Positions 10,561 to 21,960 of a DNA stretch of 64,000 bases are shown one piece after another. A model generated the notes under the pieces. It searched no databases. It was not told where the DNA came from and was given only the letters and a program-made list of their open reading frames with translations. The translations under genes and the position numbers were made by a program. Origin of the DNA: Bidens hawaiensis (Eukaryota; Streptophyta; Magnoliopsida; Asterales; Asteraceae); contig JAIQDT010001096.1 of assembly GCA_021521415.1 (NCBI GenBank), forward strand, positions 682,001-746,000, in the 5' to 3' direction. How positions within the stretch are numbered: the stretch's first letter is position 1; each line of letters opens with the position of its first letter.

Positions 10561-13500
10561 ATGCCTACCATGAAGCATCTTTCATTTTTCTTGTTTTTGG
10601 TCACGGCTACTTTTGTTTATACAGTTAGCGGTCATGGTTCGTTTTACTCTCGTCTTGTAAGCGACGGTTTGGAGCGCCATCAAGCTCATGTTCCCATCGG
10701 TGAACAACCACTAGCTAAAATCGCTGTTCATAAAGCTGTTATTGCTCTCCATAAATCAGCTTCCATTCATGCTACCCCTTTCCTTCTGGGATCCAAAGTA
10801 AACAAATTACGTTTATAGGCTATATTTGTTTTAGTCATGTTATAGCTAAACGACTCTCGACCATCAAATAACCGTTCACAAAATATTCACACAACCAATT
10901 TGACAAAAGAAACTAAACTTTTGCAAAACACTAGTCAGAAACTCAGAACGTGTTGGACGGGCTATATCAATTAGAGATAAATTAAATTAGTTGTATATAG
11001 CTAATTAAGAGCATGTTTGGGATTGAGTTTGAAAATTGCTTATTGACTTATTAGTGTTTTCAAAAAGCAAATAAGTTAAAATGTGTTTGGCAATCAAATG
11101 AATCTTTCTTAATTTAGCTTCTTGATAGGGTTAAAAAGTAGTTTTTCAAAAGTCTCAAATCCTGCCTTTTCAAAATGATTTTTTGTAAAAGCCAATGAGC
11201 ATTTTTAAACTCAATCCCAAACATGCATACTTTATTTATTATTTATTTAATTAATAATAGCTAATTAGATTAGTTGACAAACATGCAGACTTTATTTATT
11301 ATTTATTTAGGAGTTTGAACATGTATATAATTATACCAAGTCATGGTCTATAAAATCAAATCAGAATTGTGATTATGGTTTATGAGTTTGTAATCACTTT
11401 TAGAGTTAAATTTATTTAGGAGTGTGTGTTTATGTTTTGGTGAGCTACATCAACTCGTTCTTGAGGACGGCCGTCTAGACAATATCCAGACTGCCGTTCT
11501 TTCCATAGATGGTCAAACTTTATTTTTTTTTTGGTTCAAAACGGTTGTTCAACCTCTATCCAAAAGATTGTTTAAACGGTGTGGGATTATTTATTAGACA
11601 ATATGTGTATAGCCAACTCCGTTTTTTTATAGGTATATACTTTGATATGATAGTATGAATGATGATTATAGGGTGAGGATACTGAATGGGTCAATGTGGA
11701 CTTTGAGTACCCTGAACCAACTAACGATGATTGGGTTGGAGTTTTTCACCAGCAAAGTTCAAGTAACAAATCTTTTATCCTTGTTAAAATATATGCATAG
11801 TATTCATTGTTTTCTTTTTTATAAAATATTAATTTTTTTTACAGCACATCAGATTGTTACTCTGAGTCTGGTAACTGGCCAGAAGCTCCATACATATGCA
11901 CAGCCCCAATAAAGGTACATAATAATAACACCATAAATCTTTAAGGCAATTTATATATTGTAGTATAATTAATATTTAGTAATAATCTAATAACATGAAC
12001 TATGTTTTGTAACAGTACAAATTTGCAAACCACTCTACTGCTGATTATATTAACACTGGAAAAGCCACACTAAGCTTTCAGATTATTAACCAACGTGCTG
12101 ATTTCGCCTTCGCCTTGTTTACGGGTGGTTTGGAAAATGTAAATTTGTGATTTTGTAATTTTAAACTAAACATTTGAAATTGTTTATGGAACTGATTTTG
12201 TTTATGGAATTACAGCCGAAATTGGTGGCTGTTTCGGACCCGATATCATTTGCTAATCCTAAGGCTCCTCTATACCCGCGGCTTGCTCATGGAAAGGCTT
12301 GGGATGAGGTACATTTTTTTAATCATTCTTAACTTTTTACTTATGATATGTTAATATGTGTTATGTTGTGTGATTGTGTAGATGACGGTAACATGGACCA
12401 GCGGTTACAATATTGACGAAGCGACTCCACTAGTCGAATGGGATTGGAAGAACCACGTCAAAAAGCTTTCTCCCGCAGGAACATTAACCTTTAAACGTGG
12501 CAGCATGTGTGGTATGGTGTCTTATCTTTTAACTCGAATGAGCGTGTGTGTAAAATCTTGATCACACGTGTCTATTTTGATAATTATTCCCAACTTTTTA
12601 ACGATACAACATAAGTGGCGTAATATATTAAAATGAATCTATGTAACGTGTTATAATTGCACGACAGGCGCCCCTGCTCGTACCGTTGGATGGCGCGATC
12701 CTGGTTTTATCCACACTAGTTTCTTAAAGGATTTGTGGCCCAACACCATGTAAGTCATGTGTGGCCTTTGTGATTAAGTTTCTTTTATTTTTTTTATACA
12801 TATTTTTTTATGAAATTTTTTTCCAGATATGAATATAGAATTGGACATATGCTGAAAAATGGATCAACTGTTTGGAGTAAAACATATTCATTCAAATCAT
12901 CCCCATATCCAGGACAAGACTCGCTACAACGCGTTATAATATTTGGAGACATGGGAAAGGTAGCACTCGCTAGTCGCTAATAACACGTTAAAAAATTTGT
13001 TATCCTTTATATTATTAATATAATTGTCCTATGAAATTATGTATTTAGGCCGAACGTGATGGATCAAACGAATATGCAAGTTATCAACCGGGATCCCTTA
13101 TTACTACGGACCAATTAATCAACGACCTCGATAACTATGATATAGTTTTCCACATAGGAGATTTGCCATATGCAAATGGATTTTTGTCACAGTGGGATCA
13201 ATTCACTAAACAAGTAGAACCCATTTCATCAGTAAAGCCATATATGATTGCAAGGTTCGTATATTTGCATATTTGGATTTCTTTGCTAGATTAGGTGGCT
13301 TTACATAACAAAAAAGTTGGTTTTATGTGGCTGACTAAATTTTAAGTGTTTTTAAGTAATTTGTTATCTCAGATAGCGGATTATGACGACACGTAATCTA
13401 ACTTTCCAAGTGGTAGTCCAAGTAATCCAATAGTGACATATGGAATCCGCTATCTCACATAGCGGATTACGCAACCCACCATTTTTTGACGATGACATGG

Positions 13501-14538
13501 ATTGTCACTTGGAAAGTTAGCTGATGTGTCGTCATAATTCGCAATCTGAGATAACAATTTTCCTAAAAACACTTAAAATTTAGTTAGTCATCTAAAATCA
13601 CTTTTTTTTTTCTTGTAATCCAGCAAAAAAAAAATTATACTCCGTATATTTGAGCATTAAATTTTATCTTTATGTATATATATTAATAACTTGTGTTATT
13701 ATCATGCAGTGGCAATCATGAACGTGACTTTCCTAACTCAGGATCCTTTTATGACACTCCTGATTCGGGTGGGGAGTGTGGTGTGCCCGCGGAGACTATG
13801 TACTATGTTCCTGCAGAAAACCGAGCTAAGTTTTGGTACTCAACGGATTATGGAATGTTTCACTTCTGTATTGCTGATTCAGAGCACGACTGGCGAGAGG
13901 GTTCAGAACAATATGCATGGATAGAGAAATGTTTGGCATCAGTAGACAGAAACAAACAACCATGGCTAATATTTTCCGCTCATCGTGTTCTTGGCTATTC
14001 TTCAAACGATTGGTTAGCCAACGAAGGTGCCTTTGAAGAGCCGATGGGACGAGCTCACTTACAAAAGCTATGGCAGAAGTATAAAGTCGACATTGCATTT
14101 TTCGGACATGTCCATAATTACGAACGAACATGTCCTATATATCAGGTATATGGAGATGGATTATTAATTATTCCTTCTTTTAATTTCAATATACCAAGAA
14201 TGTTGTTAACTTATTTATCTTTCTTATGGTAGAATCAATGTGTGAACTCGGAAATATCTCATTATTCTGGTACTGTGAACGGGACGATACATGTTGTGGT
14301 TGGTGGAGGAGGGAGCCATTTGTCGGAATTTACTACAATTAATACATTTTGGAGCTTGTATAAAGATCACGATTGGGGATTTGTGAAACTGACTGCGTTT
14401 AATCACTCTTCACTCTTGTTCGAGTACAAGAAGAGCGCCGATGGAAAGGTTTACGATAGCTTCACGATCTCAAGGGACTATAGAGATGTATTGGCATGTG
14501 TACATGATGGTTGTGAAGCTACCACTTTGGCAACTTAA
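10561..14538 (+). CDS. PAP27: PAP27-type purple acid phosphatase, copy B, one frameshift
   Basis: This is a secreted metallophosphoesterase-family gene. Exons by splice sites and paralogues: 10561-10797, 11672-11762, 11845-11914, 12016-12138, 12216-12308, 12382-12511, 12668-12749, 12827-12959, 13049-13254, 13710-14145 and 14233-14538. A hydrophobic signal peptide ends near TVSG; either ATG (10561 or 10570) could start it. All five PAP metal blocks are present: GDMG, GDLPYANGF, GNHERD, SAHRVLGY and GHVHNYERT. About 635 residues would result, normal for this clade. The single lesion is a T5 run at 11742-11746 in exon 2 where copies D and E imply six bases, which shifts the frame. It may be real or a homopolymer error. 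The exon 13710-14145 is a fusion of two exons that are separate in copies A and E. Relatives are catalogued as 'probable inactive' PAPs, so catalytic activity is uncertain even if the frame is intact. Confidence 0.88.
11011..11226. mobile_element. MITE in intron 1 of PAP copy B (216 bp)
   Basis: It is bounded by perfect 20-bp inverted repeats, GCATGTTTGGGATTGAGTTT at the left and its reverse complement at the right. The same intron of copy D near 40020 lacks it. Superfamily is unresolved because no clean target duplication could be picked out. Confidence 0.75.
13331..13592. mobile_element. Foldback element in intron 9 of PAP copy B
   Basis: Two arms of about 95 bases are near-perfect reverse complements: AAATTTTAAGTGTTTTTA at the left and its complement near 13570, both containing GTTATCTCAGAT and TAACTTTCCAAGTG. 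The centre carries a second small palindrome, TCCGCTATC..GATAGCGGA-like. The equivalent intron of copy D (42702-42785) is only 84 bases and lacks it. Transcribed, it would form a long hairpin. Confidence 0.8.
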
Positions 14539-15279
14539 TTTGTGGTTTAGAAGTTTCTGTAGAAGTCGCGCAATCCTACATAAGAAGTTTCGACCTTGTG
14601 TCGTAACTTATATGTATCGAATATTTCTGCTACTAATTATGTAGAATAACTGTGTGTGTCCTTGTTTCTTCCTCGCTACAAGTTCCTTGTAGATGTATTA
14701 GATCTATGGGCATTGCACTTGTAGATTTAAAGAATAAAGTTTGTAGTTGTTACTTGTTAGCAGGGCTGGCATATCGTGTATACCCGTACACGATGAGATG
14801 AGAACACGAAATGTGTATACATACTTGTAAACGACACGAAAACTTATCGTGTACATGTATCCCAAACACAAACACGAACACGGACATGTTACTACCTGGT
14901 ATACGCGATAATAAATTACTAACTTACTAAGTATGGTTAACGATGAGGCAGCAAGTTGTGACAATCGTAGGAAGCACCGACGACCGCGGGGTTGATGGCC
15001 GGAGTTCAGAGGAGGAGTTGATGGTCGGAGAGGGGCTGATGGTCGGAGAGAGTATGTCGTTGAGTGGTGACAGCGGAGAAGCATAGAGTGAGAATGTTTT
15101 AGGAATTTAGGGTTTAGGATAACTTATAATTATATATATAGGGGATGGATCGTGCGAGAAGTGATACTACGGCGAGAAGTGCGAGAAGTGAATGTGTAAC
15201 TCCATTATATATATATATATATATATTCTTTCAACTTTAAACAATCACGAATAATATTTTATTTATCTTCTTCTGATAG
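14539..15279. other. 3' flank of copy B and spacer
   Basis: It contains an AATAAA-like signal near 14735 and a CAGGG-starting repeat near 14760 rich in CGTGTAC-type motifs. A low-complexity GATGGTCGGAG stretch follows near 15000, then a short (TA)n tract. The last part (from about 15225) matches intron 11 of copy D, where a new PAP fragment begins. No independent gene is seen. Confidence 0.55.
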
Positions 15280-16307
15280 AATCAATGTATGAACTCGGAA
15301 ATATCTCATTATTCTGGTATTGTGAATGGGACGATTCATGTTGTGGTTAGTGGCAGTGGCGGAACTTGAACCATTGTATTCGGGGGGGGGGGGGTCGAAA
15401 ATTTTAGTTTAATTATAAGTTCGTACATACAAACCAACCAAAAATTTTTCATCAAAAAAAGACTATATATCCAAAAAAAAATTTCTTACACATAAACGAC
15501 AAAAGAAGAAAAAATACAACTGAGCCCGACGATTTTAAAGTCACTAAATTCATCGAAACATTCAAATCAACGATCCCTAATTTCATTTATCAGTTAGTTC
15601 AGTAATCAAACATATAAATATATAGTTATATAAATCATCTAAACTGAAGATTTCAAAGTTTGAAACATAAACTAATGGAAATAATAGATGAGTGGTTCAA
15701 ACCTTTTAGTCTTTACTAGAGAAAAGATTCAACAGATTATCTATCTTCTTCAAATAAGCAAACAGTGAATCACAAAGGAGATGCGATGAGCCAATAATTC
15801 GCTATTTGGCCGGTGCATGTTCTATTTGACCATCGTTCTCCATTTTCAAAGCTTAAGAAACCAAACGTCGGCCTCCCAGCTACCGTATTATTGTTTAGGT
15901 TTCATCTGGGCTTTAAATTATAGGCTTGTAAAACACTTAAAGATATAACTCATGGACATAATTGTAAATATATGGGTTACATTATGCTAACTAGTTCTAA
16001 GCCCAAAATAGGAGGGGCCACAGCCCACAGCCCCTCCCTGCCCACTACATGGTCCGCCCTTGGTTGGTGGTGGAGGGAGTCACTTTTTCAGACTTCAATG
16101 AAATTAATACATTAGATTTCAATTATATTAATACATTTTGGGGCTTGCATAAAGATCGAGATTGGGGATTTGTGAAACTACCGGCGTTTAATCACTCTTC
16201 ACTTTTGTGATGGAGAGCGTTATGATAACTTCATAATCTCAAGGGACTATAGAGATGTATTGGCATGTGTATATGATGGTTGTGAAGCTACCACTTTGGC
16301 AACTTAG
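15280..16307 (+). pseudogene. PAP last-exon fragment, split by a hAT-like element
   Basis: 15280-15353 and 16063-16307 together match the final exon of copies B and D, beginning at the AG acceptor and ending at the equivalent stop (TAG 16305-16307). It carries a 709-bp insertion, a local duplication around 16100-16140 and a deletion of about 20 bases near 16206 that removes the FEYKKS region. Upstream PAP exons are absent, so this is a truncated duplicate. Confidence 0.85.
15354..16062. mobile_element. Non-autonomous hAT-like element (709 bp)
   Basis: It starts CAGTGGCGGA and ends TCCGCCCTTG (inverted ends with two mismatches). GTTAGTGG (15346-15353) and GTTGGTGG (16063-16070) form an 8-bp target duplication with one difference. 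The intact exon in copies B and D is the empty site. A G run of about 10 lies near 15383. No transposase is seen. Confidence 0.85.
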
Positions 16308-18248
16308 TAAATGGTCAAAAAATCTCGGCAACACGCACACAACTCCTGCTTTAAAAAGTTTCAACGTGTTTTAACTCGTGTGTATCAAAGAAATGTTGCT
16401 GAAAGTTTGTCGAATAAGCTCACACGTCGTAATTTTTAATTTTTTTTTCACTACAAGCTGTTTGTACAGTTGTTAATGTATGGGTTTGCACTTTCAGAAT
16501 AAAGTTTGAAGTTGTGGCTTGCAGTACAACAATGCAGCTTATTTGTTACTCACTAAAATAAACCGTTGTAGATAAATAATGTATTTTTATTAAATATTGA
16601 ATGTGACACCCATAATCGATATTACGTTTTAGAGCGTAATTTGGGTCTTAGTATTTTCAATTTAAAATCAAGTGTCAGAGTTTATATTCACCGCATGTAA
16701 GATTTAATCCATTTACAAAAGATAATTTACCGTTGAAACCTAACTATGAGATTTAAATACATTAAAGTATTAAACCGTCTTAATACTTGACCAAATTTGT
16801 AAAACGGCATTTTAATACACTTTCGTGTTCATTGATCATCCCGGACTCCAATCACATTCATGACTCAACCACTAGTTTCATAAGCGTTATCTAACTACAC
16901 ATATAACACGACAACTTTTAACCATGCTAAGTTAGTGAAGATAATACATTGTATATGGATTTCGAAATGGCTCAAGGTTGCATATTATAAACTTAATTGG
17001 GTTAGGATAGCTCCAACCTAGTATTACACGGGATGATATATCCAACATGTTGTAAACAATCCGTTTCTATGAATATTATATTTGGGATGTTATCGGTCAA
17101 TAAATCAATTAATTGGCTTAAATGTTTTAAAAATGGTCCAATAATACTGACTTGCACAATCGGGGTTCTTTTATAATCAGTTCCGAGTTTGGTGAACAAA
17201 GTCAAGAACCAAGTCGAGTAGGAACCGGTTCGGGTACAGTCGGGTTTTTGACTGTGTTTAGCCCGGTTTGGCCAGTTTGGGTCCGGGCTTTGACTAGGTA
17301 GAGGTGGAACCGGGTATATTATATACCCTACTGGGCTGCTATGTGTAAAGCCTGTTAAGCCCGAGTAAAGTGGCTCTTGGGCCTGTAACACTTGGTGGAC
17401 TCGAATGGGAATAGAAAGCATTGTAGGCAGATGGGCCGCTAAAGCCATCCTATAAAAAACAATATAAATTTGGGTTTGGGTTAGACTGGGCTTGCCTTGT
17501 CAGGTGGGTTAAAAGACGCACTGTTTGATCATATCTGGTCCACATTTTGATGATATGATTAATCTTGTTGTGGGCCCGAGTATCATTTTCATCAGGCATG
17601 CCATATTATCAACAAATAGAGGTCCACATTGCTCACCAGGTGTAAATCGCATATTATAATTGATACCTTTTTAAGAAAAATGTTTTCAATCATGGGACTC
17701 CCACGTGGCTAGACGGATAAACCATTTTAAGGCCTAAAGTTAAAAAATAAAAATAAAAAAATCCCAGGCCTTTTGTTAAAAAGAAAATGGTTTTTGTTAA
17801 AAAGAAAATGGTTTGTATTTCAAAAACTATTTTCATGAGATGTTAAAAACACGGAAAAATAAGTTGGAAGTCTGATATTTGAACACCCCCCTCCCCCGCG
17901 CAAGAGCAAAAGTAAAGTCTTAGAACTACATTAGCATTATGTTTTTGTTTGTAACTCTCATAGTGGACATAATATACATTAAATACGTATTTACATATCT
18001 AAAAATTAGGTCTTATTCAAGTGGATGTTGAAAGTCCTAACTTGTTTATAATGACCATTGGCCGCCCCTTCTCCCTTGTCATCTATACTTGTATAATCAC
18101 AAACACCAACACTATACTTGTATAATCACAAACACTTACAATAAGCAATCTTAAAGACAAAATCACTTACGTGCAATAAAAATTTAAAAGACCTTAATGA
18201 AGTGCTAGCCTCCACCAACCCAATATTAATGTTGACATATTTTTAATG
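16308..18248. repeat. Duplicated 3' flank, unit 2 left part
   Basis: Homologous to 3880-6660 apart from the hAT element present in unit 1. It is interrupted at 18254 by the gypsy element and resumes at 27233. The first 530 bases also match 31112-31640. No gene is recognised. Confidence 0.75.
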
Positions 18249-18253
18249 TTTTC

Positions 18254-19303
18254 TGAAGAGGTAGGTCCCAGCAGAGCCCAGTTGGACCCGTAAGACTTAC
18301 CTTGAACAGGGACGTCTGCGCGGTTGGACCCGCAAGACTCACCTTAAACAGGGACGTCTGCGCAATTGGACCCGCAAGACTCACCTTAGAGGGACGTATG
18401 CGCAAAGACCAACTGGATCCGCAGGACCAACCATGCTCAGAGAGATGACGTCCTTACGCGCAGTACGCAAGCTGTTCCCGCAGGAGAAGCCTTCCAATGG
18501 TGACGTACTCCGCCTGTTCCCGCAGCTGCGGATACTAGCCATCAGGGAAGGCTACCCGCACTAACAGCAAGGCTACACGCACAAGGCACTAACTCTCAAA
18601 TAATTCAGTAATGTCACCTGAAGAGGGAATGAGCAAGCCGGGAATTCTCCCGCCCAAATGAGCCAGTCCGTACGCTACTGGAGGACCTTTTGTACTATAC
18701 CTACCAAGGTATGGACAAAAGATCTGACCAAAGCTGCGACAGCTCACTGAAAACAGTACGACGAGCAGCACGCTCTAGTACTTAATGTCACTATCAGCCG
18801 CTGCCTACTCACCAACCCTTGTCGTGGCACGTACATAGCCTGCAGTTGGTGGAAAAGGAATAGTACACAGCCGCCATGTCACTATCAGCCGCTGCCTACC
18901 CACCAACCACCAGCACGGCACGTGCGTAGCCCACAGTTGGTAGAAAAGGAATATTATACAGCCGGCTGTACCTTCTTGGACACCTACCTTCGGCTATAAA
19001 TACTCCAACACCTTGGAACGGTATCATCATCTTATTATCATCTTATATCTTCATATATTATCTGATATCTGCTCTAGTCATTTCTCTTAATATACACTTA
19101 TATTCAAGAGCAATCTAGTCTGATTCTCACGCCGGAGGGTGGTCACAAGGAGGTACCCCCCCCTTATCAGTGACGAGCTCACGGTGTCTGTTTTGCAGGT
19201 CATCAGAAGAACAACCATCTTTGCCGGACTTAACCCTCGTGGGAAACATCTATTTAACCCACAGATTATCCGTAATCTGCCGGGGTCACTTAGTGTTTCT
19301 TCA
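18254..19303 (+). repeat. 5' LTR of gypsy element
   Basis: TGAAGAGGTAGG..TTTCTTCA. The first part contains three tandem units of about 41 bases built on TTGGACCCGCAAGACTCACC (18281-18403). A TATA-like CTATAAATACTCC lies near 18994. It differs from the 3' LTR at roughly a dozen positions by eye. Confidence 0.93.
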
Positions 19304-19304
19304 T

Positions 19305-19320
19305 TGGCGCCATCCGTGAA
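19305..19320 (+). other. Primer-binding site candidate
   Basis: TGGCGCCATCCGTGAA lies one base after the 5' LTR, where a tRNA primer-binding site is expected. I did not assign the tRNA. Confidence 0.6.
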
Positions 19321-19369
19321 TAAAAGCTAGAACTTATTCTTTTTCAGTTTTTTCAAAACTTCTGGAAAT

Positions 19370-20906
19370 ATGGTTAACGTTACTCTGGTCCCGAGGCCAG
19401 CGAGTGACCAAGAAACCCCGGTAATCACAACCCCAGCTACTGGGAGGAACACCGGCGAGTACACAAATTTTACGAACACTACCCCGGTTACTCAAGCCGG
19501 GGCAAGTGCAGTAAATTTTACGAACACTACCCTGGTTACCCAAGCCGGGGCAAGTGCAGTAAACAATCATCCCCTGGGATTCATTGATACCCAGGTGGAA
19601 AGACAACAGACGAGGCTCCCCCGCCAAACACTTGAACAAGTTAAAGCGTGGGCGGAAGCACGTCAGAAGGAATTCCAAGCTGAGTTGGACGAACGCTTAC
19701 GTTCCATCCAACAGGCTGACGAATTTGGAAGCACTCGACAACAGCTCAACATGAGCAGTGAGTGCGAGTACTCGGACGATGATCGGGAGGAATCCGACAC
19801 CGACGCAAACCCTCGCCATAGGGCGAAAGGGAAGCGTAAGGAAACGGACTTCCAACCGAGAAGGAATTTCGAAGAAACCTTCAAACCAAGGAACGCGGGG
19901 GGAAACCCACGTGACTTCTCCAAAACCTTTAGACCAACTGCTGCAAATGCGGGAACGTCCAAGTTTGCAAGGGACATTGCGGAAGCAATCGCCCCGAGAA
20001 GTGCCAAACAGATGTCCAACATCGGCACTTATGATGGTATATCCGACCCAGACGATCATTTGAACAGATTCATAGCGGGGGCAACCGTCAGCAACTAGAC
20101 GGAACCCACGTGGTGTTATATGTTCCAGATGACGCTGGTTGGAGCAGCCAGAGCGTGGTTTGACCGTCTACCGGTCCACCACATCTACGATTGGGCGGAC
20201 TTCCAGTAGAAGTTCAGCCAACACTTCAGTCAACAAAGAAAGTATACCGAAGAGCAATGGACGATCCTCAACTGCATCCGAGAGGAAGATGAGTATTTAC
20301 TAAGACTTCATCACGCGCTTCAATTCAAAGAAGCTAAGTCTGGGCACTATTAGCGAAGATCTTATTCGCGCTGCTTTCATACAGGGCGCGAAGGACCCAG
20401 AGCTCATCCGCACCTTAACGGGTAAAGACGGCATGCCATCCACGTGGGATGCCATCATGACAGCAGCTAAACGCTTCGCGGAAACGGAAAAGCAACTGGG
20501 TAGAGATCTTCCCCAGAGCACAAACCTCTACACCCAGAAAACAAGAGAAAACAACGTCCTCACCGCCCGACTAAACAAAAAGAGGAAGCTAGGCATTTGG
20601 CAGTCAAGGGTAAACTTTGACACCTCATCCGGCTCGCACCCTCGGTTAGGCGGAAAGGATAACATGCAGTCGGCGAACCGGAACTCCAGATGGACGCCAC
20701 TCACCAAAAGCGTCACCGAGATATTCGCCACCGAGAGGCTCCCATGGCCAAAGGCTCCAATTATCCGACAGCGTCCAAACGCTGATCAAAGCAAATTCTG
20801 TGACTTCCACAGGACAAGAGGCCACACCACCGAGGAATGCTTAGACTTGAAGGACATCGTCGAAGCATTTGTCAGAGATGGGAAACTCACGCACCTCGTG
20901 GCGTAA
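19370..20906 (+). pseudogene. Gypsy gag, broken by two TAG codons and a frameshift
   Basis: The frame opens at 19370. The matrix-side part is followed by the plant gag signature YDGISDPDDHLNRF, then a capsid-like stretch (MTLVGAARAWFDRLP). In-frame TAG codons at 20096-20098 and 20207-20209 each sit where Trp or Gln is plausible. The frame then shifts by one before 20433-20906, which carries AKRFAETEK and a CDFHRTRGHTTEEC..HLVA tail typical of Tat-type gag. Gag cannot be made from this copy without suppression. Confidence 0.85.
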
Positions 20907-21210
20907 TGAACGCTGAGCAGGCTAATGCGTGTAGAACCCCAGTTGGGGAAAACACGAATGAAACTGCAGCTTCAATGTTGGAGACTACATACTGCGTAAA
21001 CAACGAGATTCCGAACCAGGTGAATATCGGCTCGAAAGGCTCGATGACACCCCCATCCCAAGAACATGGAAGGGAGTTCAATTACACAGGTTGCATGTAG
21101 ATCAATTCCAAACTTGTAAAGAAAAGGCCCAGAGCCACTTCTAATGGAAATGATTCTCCTTACCACATTGATGCTGATGGTCTTACATTTATACTTATGA
21201 ACTTTCCAGA

Positions 21211-21699
21211 CTGATATGCCGGTATTCACCGCATAAATAAGTGGGGAAGTAAGTCGTTGCGTGTGGACGGCGGCAAAACCCGCATAAACACAAAAAACGG
21301 CAAAAATTTGTGAAATGAGGACAACCTTCACGCAGGTCAGTTATAGGTAAAGTTTGGTCATCCCACTAAATGAAAGTGACGGTCCTACCCGCACAATCAT
21401 GATAGAGGAAACTGAACATTAACCTATTGACAACCGCGCGTCGAAAGGTTTAACTTATTCAAAACACTGATATGCCGGTATTCACCGCATAAATAAGTGG
21501 GGAAGTCGTTGCGTGTGGACGGCGGCAAAACCCGCATAAACACAAAAAACGGCAAACCTTCACGCAAGTCAGTTATAGGTGAAGATTGGTCATCCCACTA
21601 AATGAAAGTGACGGTCCTACCCGCACAATCATGATAGAGGAAACTGAACACTAACCTATTGACAACCGCGCGTCGAACGGTTAACTTATTCAAAACACT
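21211..21699. repeat. Two-copy tandem repeat in the gypsy interior
   Basis: Units at 21211-21466 and 21467-21699 share CTGATATGCCGGTATTCACC at their start and CTTATTCAAAACACT at their end; the second lacks about 20 bases. Remnants of the unit continue to about 21870. This is where pol would be expected in a complete element. Confidence 0.88.
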
Positions 21700-21960
21700 T
21701 GGAAAATTGCTAAGTTAAACTAAAGTATGCACGAGCGAATCATATATTGTTTATGCGGCAAAACAAGTGCCAAATTAAGCTATAATATGCATGAGCAAGT
21801 CATATAACGTTTATAAAGCAAGTCATCCAGTGAAATTGGCGGTCCTACCCGCACAAACATTTATATTTCATAAAAAATTCAAACATTACAAGAATGGCCG
21901 GGTATCTACCCGCCTACAGAAATATAAATCTATCCTAACGGTGGGAAGGGATCTCAAGGT

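Noticed and set aside
19663..20059. Reverse-strand open frames over gag
   Set aside because: Shadows of the gag coding strand without domain similarity; the real antisense gene starts at 25115.
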